Source of the DNA: Firmicutes bacterium UBA3906
Lineage (GTDB): Bacteria > Bacillota > Clostridia > Caldicoprobacterales > DTU083
Reading direction: 5' to 3'
Assembly (NCBI GenBank): GCA_002391555.1
Contig: DGFG01000026.1
Location: 1-13,868 of the forward strand
Length of the DNA stretch: 13,868 bases
The number at the start of each line of letters is the position of its first letter. Positions within the stretch are counted from its first letter, which is position 1. A program made the position numbers and the translations under genes. The notes below the pieces were generated by a model that worked only from the letters and a program-made list of their open reading frames with translations, was not told where the DNA came from and made no database searches. Shown here piece by piece: positions 1 to 8,432 of the stretch.

Positions 1-19
1 AGATGTGTATAAGAGACAG
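1..19. other. Nextera transposase adapter (sequencing artefact)
   Basis: The first 19 bases are AGATGTGTATAAGAGACAG, exactly the Tn5 mosaic-end/Nextera adapter sequence used in library preparation. It is joined directly to the 3' end of a release-factor gene and puts an in-frame stop (TAA at 10-12) ahead of it. It is not part of the genome and marks an untrimmed contig end. Confidence 0.97.
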
Positions 20-156
20 GTCAAATCAGGTCCTATGTATTCCACCCCTACAATATGGTAAAGGACCACAGGACAGATGTGGAGACAGGAAATACCCAGG
101 CAGTAATGGATGGGGACATTGATATGTTTATACAGGCTTATCTGCTAAAATCATAG
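20..156 (+). CDS. prfB: Peptide chain release factor 2, C-terminal fragment
   Basis: This is the 3' end of a gene whose 5' part is missing because the contig starts here. Codons read in frame from base 22 give about 44 residues ending at TAG 154-156. The translation includes [18 protein letters not shown] followed by [15 protein letters not shown], the conserved C-terminus of class I bacterial release factor RF2. RF2 recognises UGA and UAA stop codons in the ribosomal A site and triggers peptide release. The domain with the GGQ and tripeptide anticodon motifs, and the programmed frameshift site usual in prfB, would lie upstream and cannot be seen. RF2 rather than RF1 is supported by the HPYxMVKDHRT and GDID signature. 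The gene is too short to appear as a normal open reading frame because no start remains. Confidence 0.9.
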
Positions 157-243
157 GTTTTTATTGGATTCAATGATAATATATGATAAGATAATAAAGG
201 AAGTATAAAAAAGCAAAGACTTTGACGAAAGGTAGGGGTTCTT

Positions 244-741
244 GTGAAAAGATTTCAAAACAAACATTACATTTTGTTTAGGCTTGAAGAGGACGTTTAC
301 GGTGCTGAGATCAATGATATTAGGGAGATTATTTTACCCCAAGAGCCAACAAAGGTACCTAATAATCCAGATTTTATAGAGGGTGTAATAGACTACCGTG
401 GCAGTGTGGCCTACTTTCTTGACCTTAAAAAGAGATTTAATATCGGTAATAGCCCCTATACCGAGGAGGCCAGGCTCATAATTTCTGATATCAACGAAGA
501 CTATGCAGGTTTTCTCGTAGATGAAATCGTAGGTATTAATAGACTTGACCCAGACACTATCGACAAGGTGCCAAAGATGACCAAGATAGGCAAGGACTAT
601 CTGACAGGTGTAATAAAAGATGGAGACCAGCTCATAATCCTTATGAATATGTCAAAGATATTAACAGTAGAGGAAAAAGAGGTTCTAAAGGGCCTTAAGA
701 ACCAAAAGAACAAGAGCAAAAGTAAAGGCTCAAGTAAATAG
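244..741 (+). CDS. cheW: CheW-like chemotaxis coupling protein
   Basis: A 165-residue protein that is a single CheW domain (about residues 7-150). CheW proteins are cytoplasmic adaptors that link methyl-accepting chemoreceptors to the histidine kinase CheA. Family hallmarks visible are YILFRLEEDVYGAEI near the start, VPNNPDFIEGVIDYRG (canonical form VPNxPxFIxGVINLRG), FLDLKKRF and GFLVDEIVGI. A Lys/Ser-rich tail (about 150-165) follows the domain. The GTG start has a good ribosome binding site, AGGTAGGGG at 230-238. No cheA, receptor or other che gene lies next to it. The neighbours are prfB upstream and gap downstream on the same strand, so it looks like an orphan coupling protein. The usual N-L before RG is D-Y here, and the following VIPVIDL block is VAYFLDL, so it may be a divergent CheW/CheV-type paralogue. 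The family call is firm; the partner is unknown. Confidence 0.88.
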   Translation: MKRFQNKHYILFRLEEDVYGAEINDIREIILPQEPTKVPNNPDFIEGVIDYRGSVAYFLDLKKRFNIGNSPYTEEARLIISDINEDYAGFLVDEIVGINRLDPDTIDKVPKMTKIGKDYLTGVIKDGDQLIILMNMSKILTVEEKEVLKGLKNQKNKSKSKGSSK

Positions 742-754
742 GATGAGATTTGAC

Positions 755-778
755 CTAGCATGCTAGTTAAGAGCTAGC
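755..778. repeat. Short palindromic cluster between cheW and gap
   Basis: CTAGCATGCTAG at 755-766 is a perfect 12-bp palindrome. It partly overlaps a possible hairpin GCTAG (762-766) / CTAGC (774-778) with a 7-base loop. It lies just after the cheW stop. No T-run follows, so it is not a convincing terminator; it could be an operator or chance, since CTAG-containing words are common in this window. Confidence 0.3.
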
Positions 779-791
779 CAGGATAAAAAAT

Positions 792-1898
<1,107 letters not shown>

Positions 1899-1923
1899 TT
1901 AAAGATAAACAAGCATTAAATCC

Positions 1924-1959
1924 AAGGACAGTCAAACTTATTGTATGGCTGTCCTTTTT
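1924..1959 (+). terminator. Rho-independent terminator of gap
   Basis: AAGGACAGTCA (1924-1934) pairs with TGGCTGTCCTT (1946-1956), an 11-bp stem with one G-U pair and an 11-base loop, running into TTTTT at 1955-1959. It starts 25 bases after the gap stop codon and separates gap from the downstream signalling gene. Confidence 0.85.
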
Positions 1960-2066
1960 ATCTTTGTTTTATAAAATAAAATTGTCGTTTTTAGAGGAAT
2001 ACAAATAGAACTTGTCGAATAAGAAAACCAGGGTAGTTTGTACTATTTACTGAAATGGAGAAGACA

Positions 2067-4469
2067 ATGAAGACTATCAAAAGCAAAATGCTTGTATGGT
2101 TCGGAACCGTTATAGTGATTCTTTTAATATTACTGGGTTTTGCCATGTCTGGCCTTATAAGGAGTACTATTGTCCCCCTTATTGAGGATACAATAATGCA
2201 GGCGGTAGTAAGTGGGTCAAGGGAGATAGGGGGCTGGATCAATTCCCATAAAGACAGTATTACCCTTTTAGCAAATCTACCTGTAATTAAGGAAGGTAGC
2301 CTAAGCGATATACAGGCCTATCTAAAGGCTATAGATGAGTCCCCAGATATTCAGCTTTTATTTTATGCAGATAACAGAGGCAATTACTATTCCGGTGATG
2401 GTCATATAGGTTCTATATCAAGCAGAGAGTATTTCCAGACTATAATGTCAGGTCAAGAAGACCTAATCATAACAAGTCCATTAATATCAACCTCCCAAGG
2501 AAATGAAATATTTGTTGTAGCCCATGCAGTAAGGGATAATAGTAATAATGTTAAGGGTGTAATGGCAGCTACCATTAGCCTTGACAAGTTAAGTGAGGTC
2601 GTAAGTGGCCTAAAGTCAGAGGATGGCAGGTATGGATGGATTATAGATGACAAAGGCAATGTGCTTGCCCACAAGGACATATACAAAAGGTTATCCTTTA
2701 ACCTGCTCAAGTCAGCAGAGCATGACTACAGCAGGCTAGACATGATTGGGCAAAAGATGATAGATGGCCAGTCAGGCCTAGACTTTTATATTAGCCCAGA
2801 CCAAGAAAGGATTTCCATGGCCTATAGCCCCATACCCGGGACTCCAGGCTGGTCCCTGGCTTCAAGCATTTCCAAGGCTGACCTTTTAATCAGAGCTAAT
2901 GTACTCTTAATAAAGCTTGTTATTATGCTAATTTCTATACTAATAGCTATTATTGTAATTATAGATGTTTTATCAAATGTTATTACAAAACCCCTATCTT
3001 TAGCAGTAGACCACTTAGGCGAGATATCCAAGGAAAACTTTGAAAGCAGACTGCCAGAGGAATGCCTAAAGAGACAGGATGAGCTAGGTGTCTTGTCCCG
3101 GGGAATTGACAGTATGCAAACATCAATCAAGGAGCTTTTAAGCCGTACACGCTACTTGGCATACAATGACACCTTGACGGGTCTACCAAACCGGGCTAGA
3201 TTTATCCATGATGTGGACAAACTTATAGAGGATACTGGACAAAGTGACCAGTCATTTTCTATTCTCACTATAGACTTAGACAACTTTAAGGATACAAATG
3301 ATACTATGGGCCATACAACTGGCGACCTATTATTAAAGCACGTAGCAGAGATTTTAGTATCTGTAGCAGAGGCCAACAATGGTACTAGTTATAGACATGG
3401 TGGTGACCAATTTATTGTCTTATTTAAAGACGCATCTAGCCCAGAGGCCCTAGAGGAATTTGCCAACACAATTTATAGCCACTTAAGCGAACCCTTTAAT
3501 ATAAAGGAACAGGACCTCTATATCATGGCCTCAATGGGTGGAGTTATTTATCCAGACCATGGAGATTCAGCAGAGATATTGCTACAAATGGCAGACCTGG
3601 CTATGAACTATGGCAAATCAGAAGGCAAGGGCAAGTATTTGCTCTTTAAGGAAAAGATGAATAGGCAGATTACTAAAAAGATAAATATGATAAAGAGCCT
3701 ACGTCAAGCTATAGAAGACGAGGAGTTTTTCCTTACCTATCAGCCTATCATATCTCCAAAGACCGGGGAGATAGAGTGTGTAGAGGCACTCCTTAGATGG
3801 GATCACCCCATAAAGGGTGTTGTAATGCCAGCAGATTTTATACCCCTAGCAGAGGAAACAGGGCTAATAGTCCCGCTAGGAGAATGGATTTTATACGAAG
3901 CATGCAGGCAGAACAAGGAATGGCAGGACAAGGGTTATGGACCCTTTAAGATCTCAGTAAATATTTCTATACGCCAGCTACAAGGAAGGGATTTTGTAAA
4001 AACCATCAAAAAAACCTTGGAGAAAACAGGTTTAGATGCCAAGCACCTAACCCTAGAAGTAACAGAATCCGAATTTATGAAGTATATCGATACATTAAAG
4101 GAAATCCTTGAGGACCTGAGCCAAATAGGCGTTGGAGTCTCCCTAGATGACTTTGGTATTGGATACTCATCCTTCTCCTATCTCAAGCACCTACCTATAA
4201 ACACCCTAAAGGTAGACAAGTCCTTTATAGATGATATTGACCTTGACAAGGAAAGGACTATAACCGGGGCAATTATTATACTGGCCCATATGCTAAAGCT
4301 TAAGGTAGTAGCAGAAGGGGTTGAAACCTACCATCAGTATGAGTTCCTATCATCTCAGGGTTGTGACTTATTGCAGGGTTTCTTCTTCTCAGAGCCAAAA
4401 AGGGCAAAGGAACTAGAGGACGATATTTTAAACAATGGCTTACTGCTAGATCAAATTGGCAGGGCCTAA
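2067..4469 (+). CDS. Membrane sensor with Cache, HAMP, degenerate GGDEF and EAL domains
   Basis: An 800-residue cyclic-di-GMP signalling protein. In order: membrane helix (about 8-30), extracytoplasmic Cache-type sensor (about 35-270, including SSREYFQTIMSG), second membrane helix (about 278-303), HAMP linker (about 305-360), GGDEF domain (about 365-525) and EAL domain (about 545-790). The GGDEF signature reads GGDQF (445-449), so the key Glu is Gln and no RxxD inhibitory site is seen at the usual spacing; cyclase activity is doubtful. The EAL domain keeps the expected metal and substrate residues: EALLRW (573-578), VNIS, LEVTES, DDFGIGYSS, KVDKSF and EGVET. The likely role is hydrolysis of c-di-GMP in response to an external signal, perhaps with GTP regulation by the GGDEF domain. 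The start at 2067 is preferred to ATG 2055 because TGGAG (2056-2060) lies six bases ahead. It is flanked by terminators, so it is probably a single-gene unit. Confidence 0.9.
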   Translation: MKTIKSKMLVWFGTVIVILLILLGFAMSGLIRSTIVPLIEDTIMQAVVSGSREIGGWINSHKDSITLLANLPVIKEGSLSDIQAYLKAIDESPDIQLLFYADNRGNYYSGDGHIGSISSREYFQTIMSGQEDLIITSPLISTSQGNEIFVVAHAVRDNSNNVKGVMAATISLDKLSEVVSGLKSEDGRYGWIIDDKGNVLAHKDIYKRLSFNLLKSAEHDYSRLDMIGQKMIDGQSGLDFYISPDQERISMAYSPIPGTPGWSLASSISKADLLIRANVLLIKLVIMLISILIAIIVIIDVLSNVITKPLSLAVDHLGEISKENFESRLPEECLKRQDELGVLSRGIDSMQTSIKELLSRTRYLAYNDTLTGLPNRARFIHDVDKLIEDTGQSDQSFSILTIDLDNFKDTNDTMGHTTGDLLLKHVAEILVSVAEANNGTSYRHGGDQFIVLFKDASSPEALEEFANTIYSHLSEPFNIKEQDLYIMASMGGVIYPDHGDSAEILLQMADLAMNYGKSEGKGKYLLFKEKMNRQITKKINMIKSLRQAIEDEEFFLTYQPIISPKTGEIECVEALLRWDHPIKGVVMPADFIPLAEETGLIVPLGEWILYEACRQNKEWQDKGYGPFKISVNISIRQLQGRDFVKTIKKTLEKTGLDAKHLTLEVTESEFMKYIDTLKEILEDLSQIGVGVSLDDFGIGYSSFSYLKHLPINTLKVDKSFIDDIDLDKERTITGAIIILAHMLKLKVVAEGVETYHQYEFLSSQGCDLLQGFFFSEPKRAKELEDDILNNGLLLDQIGRA

Positions 4470-4483
4470 GAGGATAAAGCACA

Positions 4484-4515
4484 AGAGGGGTCTTAGATTT
4501 TCTAAGACCCTTTTC
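4484..4515 (+). terminator. Rho-independent terminator of the GGDEF/EAL gene
   Basis: GGGTCTTAGA (4488-4497) and TCTAAGACCC (4501-4510) form a perfect 10-bp stem with a 3-base loop, followed by TTTTCT. A-rich bases on the left can extend pairing into the T-run. It lies 15 bases after the stop codon. Confidence 0.88.
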
Positions 4516-4592
4516 TAATATAGGCTTTTTGCTTTTTACAGTTATTGACCTTTAGCTGTCCATTATAGGCTTGGAGATTTTCACAATTACAT

Positions 4593-4625
4593 ACCTATCA
4601 CAATTAGATAGCTATAGGTTTTTTT
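4593..4625 (+). terminator. Weak second terminator-like hairpin
   Basis: ACCTAT (4593-4598) can pair with ATAGGT (4614-4619), directly followed by seven T residues (4619-4625). A competing CTATC/GATAG hairpin (4595-4611) lies inside. The stem is short, so it may only back up the stronger terminator at 4484. The rest of the 240-base gap between the convergent genes (4470-4709) shows nothing else, and no clear terminator for the minus-strand gene. Confidence 0.35.
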
Positions 4626-4709
4626 ATATTTATTTGCCCAAAGTTTTTTATTATTGTAGACTTTTAGATTTATGTAATTATAGTCTTTAGCATTTATTCT
4701 TTTTGATTT

Positions 4710-7700
4710 TCATCTTTTCCCTTTCACTTTTTCCCCTAGCATATAGAGGGCAGGTATAAAAAAGAGGGTAAGGGCAGTTGAATATACCAGGCCTCCTATA
4801 GCTACTACTGCCATGGGCCTCATCATTTCACCACCGGTACTATTATCAAATACCATAGTTATAAGGGCAAAAATAGTTGTAAGGGCAGTCATTAGGATAG
4901 GCCTTATCCTATTTTTTGCTGCATATAAAATTGCCTCCTTTTTGCTACAGCCCTGCTTTCTTTTCATATTGGCATAATCGACAAAGACAATACCATTGTT
5001 GACAACTACACCTACCAAAAGGACAAGGCCAATCAAGGCAACAGCACTAATGGGCATGCGAGCAAGGTAAAGGGCCAGCAAGCCACCTGTAAAGGCAAGT
5101 GGGATAGTAAACATGATAATAAAGGGTGATAGGAGGGACTGAAACTGGGCTACCATCACAAGGTATATAAAAATTATGGCCAAGACCAGCATAACTAATA
5201 GGTCCCTGTAGGTTTTCTTTATCATCTCTTGCTCTCCCCCAATTTGCCATTTGATCCCCTTAGAAAAACTATGCTCTTTGAGCTTCTTTTCTATTATAGT
5301 ATTTACGTCGCCTGCCCTATAGCCTGCCTTTAAGCCTGCACTAACTGATACATAGCGTTTTTGGTCCAAGCGGCGTAGGCTAGAATAGCCCTGACTTTTT
5401 TCTACACTTGCAATATCATCAATCCTAACCCTATCCCCATCCTGGCTAAGACATTCTAAACTAGCAAGCCCATCCTCCATTATAAAATCCTGCCTGTCAT
5501 CACTAACAAGTAGCTTATAATATGTAGCTCCCTCACCAATTAGAGTAATCGGTGTATTTTTACCTAGGGCCTGGTTTACAGCAGAAAAGACTTGGTATGA
5601 GGTGAGGCCTTTGGCTATAGCCTTGTCCTTATCTATGCTTATCTTTAGTTCACCGTTTAGCTTGTCTAGTCCATTTTCTACATTCCGGGTCCCTTCCACA
5701 TCCCTTATAATCCTTTCCACTACAAGGGCTGCATTAGAAAGCTCATTTTTATTCTCACCAAATAGGTTGACCACAACCTTGCCACCGGAGATGGAGTCTA
5801 TTTCCTGGTTTGTGTCGGTTATTTTTATATCAAGGTCACTAGTGTCAGCTAGCCTGGCTATATCATCATATATATCTATGCTAGACCTTTTACTATTCTT
5901 ATCGAGCAAAATATCAATGCTAGCATCACTTGTATTTAGCATATTGCTAATATCAAGGGCAAGGTCAAGCTCATCTGCCTTATAAACTACACCTATAGTA
6001 GAGAGACCATCAATAAGGGTTAGGTCCTCGTATAATCGGTCAAGAGCCTTAAAAGAGTCCTCATAGCTATAGGAGTCAGGCATTGTTACTTCAAGGCTAA
6101 TAGACTCGGACTCTACTTGTGGCAGGAGGGTCCTTCCAGACTTAAGGCCAGCTACGATACTTAGTACAAATAAAAGTAGGCATAGGCCTATTGTAAGCTT
6201 TTTATAGCCTAATGATTTTTCTAGCAGCCTTACATAGCTAGATGTTAGCTTCAAGGAAAAGGACTTTTTCTTTATTTGAGTTTCTTTTAAGTACTTAGCT
6301 GAAATAGCAGGTACTAGGCTAAGGGCAGTAAGTAGACTAGCTGCCAAGGAAAAACTAATTGTAAGGGCCATATCGGTAAATATCTGTCGGGTCAAGCCCT
6401 TGATAAATAGGAGGGGTAAAAATACAATTATAGTAGTAAGGGTTGATGAAAGAATAGGTCCAGCTACCTCCTTGCTAGCCTGCAAGGCTGCCTTTTTCCT
6501 AGACATACCCTGGGCAATCATCCGGTATATGTTTTCGATAACAACGATAGAGTTGTCAACCAACATGCCTACACCAAGGGCCAGGCCGCCCATGGATATT
6601 ACATTGAGGGTAACCCCTGAAAAGTACATAAGTACAAAGCTTGTAACTAGGCTGATTGCTATGGATGCAGCCAGAATAAGGGTAGGTTTAAAATGGCGCA
6701 GAAAGGATATCAGGACAAGAACAGCCAAAAGAGCTCCGATTAAGAGATTATCTAAGACTGTATCTATCATCATATTTACATAGTTACCCTGGTTTACTAG
6801 GTATTCAAAGCTAAGGCCTGGGTATTGCTCTGACAGGTCTTCTACTTTTTTTAGGAAATCATTTGTAAGGTCTGTTGTAGAATAGTCTGGCTGCTTTAGG
6901 ACGCTTAAGATTAGGGCGGGCTTGCCATTAACCCTAGAATAAATCTGGTCTCTGTTGTCGTTTTTATAAATATTTGCAAGGTCGCCTAGTCTTGCACTCT
7001 TGTAGCCTGGAATATCTACTACCACCATAGATTCTAGTTCTTCTATACCCTTTATTTTGTCACCGACCCTAACTGGATACAAGATACCCTCTTGACTATC
7101 AACTGCCCCAGCTGGCAAGGAAAGGTTTTGGGACATGATAAGGTTTTGGACCAAGTCCTGGCTAATATCAAGCTTTGGAATATCAAGTTTGGCAAGCTCT
7201 TTTTCTACGATTTCATCGATCTGGTCCTTAGCCTGATGGATTAGCCTATCCCTATTAGCCTGGACCATTTCCATAGATGCCTCAGGCCTTATCCCAAAGG
7301 CAGCAAGACTATCTACCTTGTCCTGTATACCCTTGTCTATTTGACTTATGATTTGCTCACTTGCGGCCTCTCTAATCTCCTTTTCTGCCTCTTGTCTATA
7401 AAACTTGGCCAAGTCACTGTTAAAGCTATCTAACTTGTCCCTTGAGATAACTACATTTATATAGTCCTCAACTAGGCCTGTTACAGATATATTAGCTACA
7501 CCCTCTAGGGACTGAAGGTCAGGCAGAATCTTTTGCTTTATGAGGCTACTAGCCTCTGATAAATCCTTATCCGCTATAGAAAGGGAGGCAACAAGGACTG
7601 GCATCATATCTGGGTTTATCTTTATTATTTTAGGTGATCCAGCCTCTTTTGGTAGGTAGCCTGTAGCCAGGTCAAGGCACTCCCGCATTTCTATAAGGGC

Positions 7701-8006
7701 AGAATCCATATTTGTACCTTCGTTAAATTTTAGTATTATATAAGAGATATTTTCAAAGGAGACAGATTGGATTTGGCTGATGTTTTTAATAGTTAGCATT
7801 GCCTGCTCAAGAGAAACAGTCACCAAGGACTCAACTAGGTCAGGGGAGGCACCGGGATAGCTAGTAACAACCATAGCGTAGGGTAGGTTTATATTAGGTA
7901 GGAAGTCAAGCCCCATATTGGCATAGGATATAAGGCCTAGGATGATTATGATTATGATTGAAACAAAAACGGTGTAGGGTCTATTAACACTAAATCTAGT
8001 TAGCAT
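4710..8006 (-). CDS. RND-family efflux permease (AcrB/SwrC-like)
   Basis: A 1098-residue inner-membrane transporter of the resistance-nodulation-division superfamily, which exports lipophilic or amphipathic compounds using the ion gradient. The family N-terminus is clear (FSVNRPYTVFV, membrane helix about 12-31, then MGLDFLPNINLP and SYPGASPDLVE). The two-fold repeat is visible, with membrane bundles near 420-590 and 950-1090. The proton-relay region reads GMLVDNSIVVIEN with Asp484 retained and Asn485 where AcrB has a second Asp. The TM10 Lys of AcrB is in a VVNNGIVFVDY context here, as in Gram-positive relatives such as SwrC/YerP. About 80 residues, rich in charged helix-forming sequence (about 195-280), are inserted between the normal porter strands, which explains the length over about 1040. 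Ribosome binding site AAGGA (complement of 8015-8019). No adaptor or outer-membrane channel gene is adjacent. Substrate unknown. Confidence 0.92.
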   Translation of the reverse strand: MLTRFSVNRPYTVFVSIIIIIILGLISYANMGLDFLPNINLPYAMVVTSYPGASPDLVESLVTVSLEQAMLTIKNISQIQSVSFENISYIILKFNEGTNMDSALIEMRECLDLATGYLPKEAGSPKIIKINPDMMPVLVASLSIADKDLSEASSLIKQKILPDLQSLEGVANISVTGLVEDYINVVISRDKLDSFNSDLAKFYRQEAEKEIREAASEQIISQIDKGIQDKVDSLAAFGIRPEASMEMVQANRDRLIHQAKDQIDEIVEKELAKLDIPKLDISQDLVQNLIMSQNLSLPAGAVDSQEGILYPVRVGDKIKGIEELESMVVVDIPGYKSARLGDLANIYKNDNRDQIYSRVNGKPALILSVLKQPDYSTTDLTNDFLKKVEDLSEQYPGLSFEYLVNQGNYVNMMIDTVLDNLLIGALLAVLVLISFLRHFKPTLILAASIAISLVTSFVLMYFSGVTLNVISMGGLALGVGMLVDNSIVVIENIYRMIAQGMSRKKAALQASKEVAGPILSSTLTTIIVFLPLLFIKGLTRQIFTDMALTISFSLAASLLTALSLVPAISAKYLKETQIKKKSFSLKLTSSYVRLLEKSLGYKKLTIGLCLLLFVLSIVAGLKSGRTLLPQVESESISLEVTMPDSYSYEDSFKALDRLYEDLTLIDGLSTIGVVYKADELDLALDISNMLNTSDASIDILLDKNSKRSSIDIYDDIARLADTSDLDIKITDTNQEIDSISGGKVVVNLFGENKNELSNAALVVERIIRDVEGTRNVENGLDKLNGELKISIDKDKAIAKGLTSYQVFSAVNQALGKNTPITLIGEGATYYKLLVSDDRQDFIMEDGLASLECLSQDGDRVRIDDIASVEKSQGYSSLRRLDQKRYVSVSAGLKAGYRAGDVNTIIEKKLKEHSFSKGIKWQIGGEQEMIKKTYRDLLVMLVLAIIFIYLVMVAQFQSLLSPFIIMFTIPLAFTGGLLALYLARMPISAVALIGLVLLVGVVVNNGIVFVDYANMKRKQGCSKKEAILYAAKNRIRPILMTALTTIFALITMVFDNSTGGEMMRPMAVVAIGGLVYSTALTLFFIPALYMLGEKVKGKR

Positions 8007-8036
8007 GGGTTACGTCCTTTCAGATATGTTAGCTAG

Positions 8037-8065
8037 GATATAAAAAAAGCGACTTTCGCAGTAAA
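8037..8065 (-). promoter_or_regulatory. Candidate promoter of the RND gene
   Basis: On the minus strand, TTTACT (complement of 8060-8065) and TATATC (complement of 8037-8042) are 17 bases apart, each matching four of six consensus positions. Between them lies GCGAAAGTCGC followed by T7, a small hairpin. This is the best promoter-like pair upstream of the divergent efflux gene, but it is weak. Confidence 0.3.
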
Positions 8066-8242
8066 TATGGGTGTTAAGTTAGACCCCAATACTTAAAGCT
8101 ATCGGCCTAAGTTTATTATGCTAACTTGTGGCAAAATTTATCCATTATTTACATGAACCTGGACTTATTTTTTCTATCCTAATTCATGTGTCTTGTAGCT
8201 GGAGGATGGTTATATATAACAAGTTAAGTGATTGGCCTGCTA

Positions 8243-8271
8243 TTGACAAAGCTACTTTTAAGGAGTATAAT
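8243..8271 (+). promoter_or_regulatory. Perfect-consensus sigma-A promoter of the atp operon
   Basis: TTGACA (8243-8248) and TATAAT (8266-8271) are both exact consensus hexamers with the ideal 17-base spacer. Transcription would start near 8278, giving a leader of about 155 bases before atpB. A promoter this strong fits a highly expressed operon. The first palindrome begins at the last base of the -10 box, so this promoter is probably regulated. Confidence 0.85.
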
Positions 8272-8286
8272 GTTGGCATGTCAACA
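8271..8286. promoter_or_regulatory. Operator-like palindrome 1 at the atp start site
   Basis: TGTTGGCATGTCAACA is a 16-bp near-perfect palindrome with one mismatched pair (G8276/T8281). It overlaps the last base of the -10 box and the predicted transcription start, where a bound repressor would block RNA polymerase. It is identical to palindrome 2 at 13 of 16 positions. Confidence 0.55.
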
Positions 8287-8333
8287 ATGTGGGTTCAGTT
8301 TTGCCCATTATGTTGTCTATTTTTATGTATAAA

Positions 8334-8351
8334 TTGTTGGCGCGCCAACAA
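8334..8351. promoter_or_regulatory. Operator-like palindrome 2 in the atp leader
   Basis: TTGTTGGCGCGCCAACAA is a perfect 18-bp palindrome. Its centre is 64 bp (about six helical turns) from that of palindrome 1. Its length and outer half-sites TTGTT/AACAA match the frame of the clostridial Rex operator (TTGTTAANNNNTTAACAA), with GG/CC instead of AA/TT inside. In the RNA it could also form a 7-bp hairpin with a CGCG loop. Confidence 0.6.
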
Positions 8352-8367
8352 AAAGTAAGGAAAACAA

Positions 8368-8390
8368 GGCTGGCTGCTTGATGGCCAGCT
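8368..8390 (+). other. Stem-loop in the atp leader
   Basis: GCTGGC (8369-8374) pairs with GCCAGC (8384-8389), extendable by G-U pairs inside and outside. No T-run follows (AGTGTATTTATAAAAAA), so it is not a standard terminator. It sits about 30 bases before the atpB ribosome binding site and may affect mRNA stability or translation. The rest of the 425-base gap 8007-8432 has no convincing gene. Confidence 0.4.
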
Positions 8391-8432
8391 AGTGTATTTA
8401 TAAAAAAACTACTGCTTTAGGAGGAGGGGTGG

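Noticed and set aside
164..192. Possible promoter for cheW (TTGGAT-N17-TAAGAT)
   Set aside because: The -35 matches only three of six consensus bases; too weak to annotate.
2055..2066. Upstream ATG for the GGDEF/EAL protein
   Set aside because: No ribosome binding site precedes it, while ATG 2067 has GGAG at the right distance. The difference is only four residues.
8128..8358. 76-codon open frame upstream of atpB, possible atpI or small membrane protein
   Set aside because: It starts at a GTG without a ribosome binding site, resembles no AtpI, and contains the consensus atp promoter and both palindromes. It is more likely noncoding regulatory DNA.
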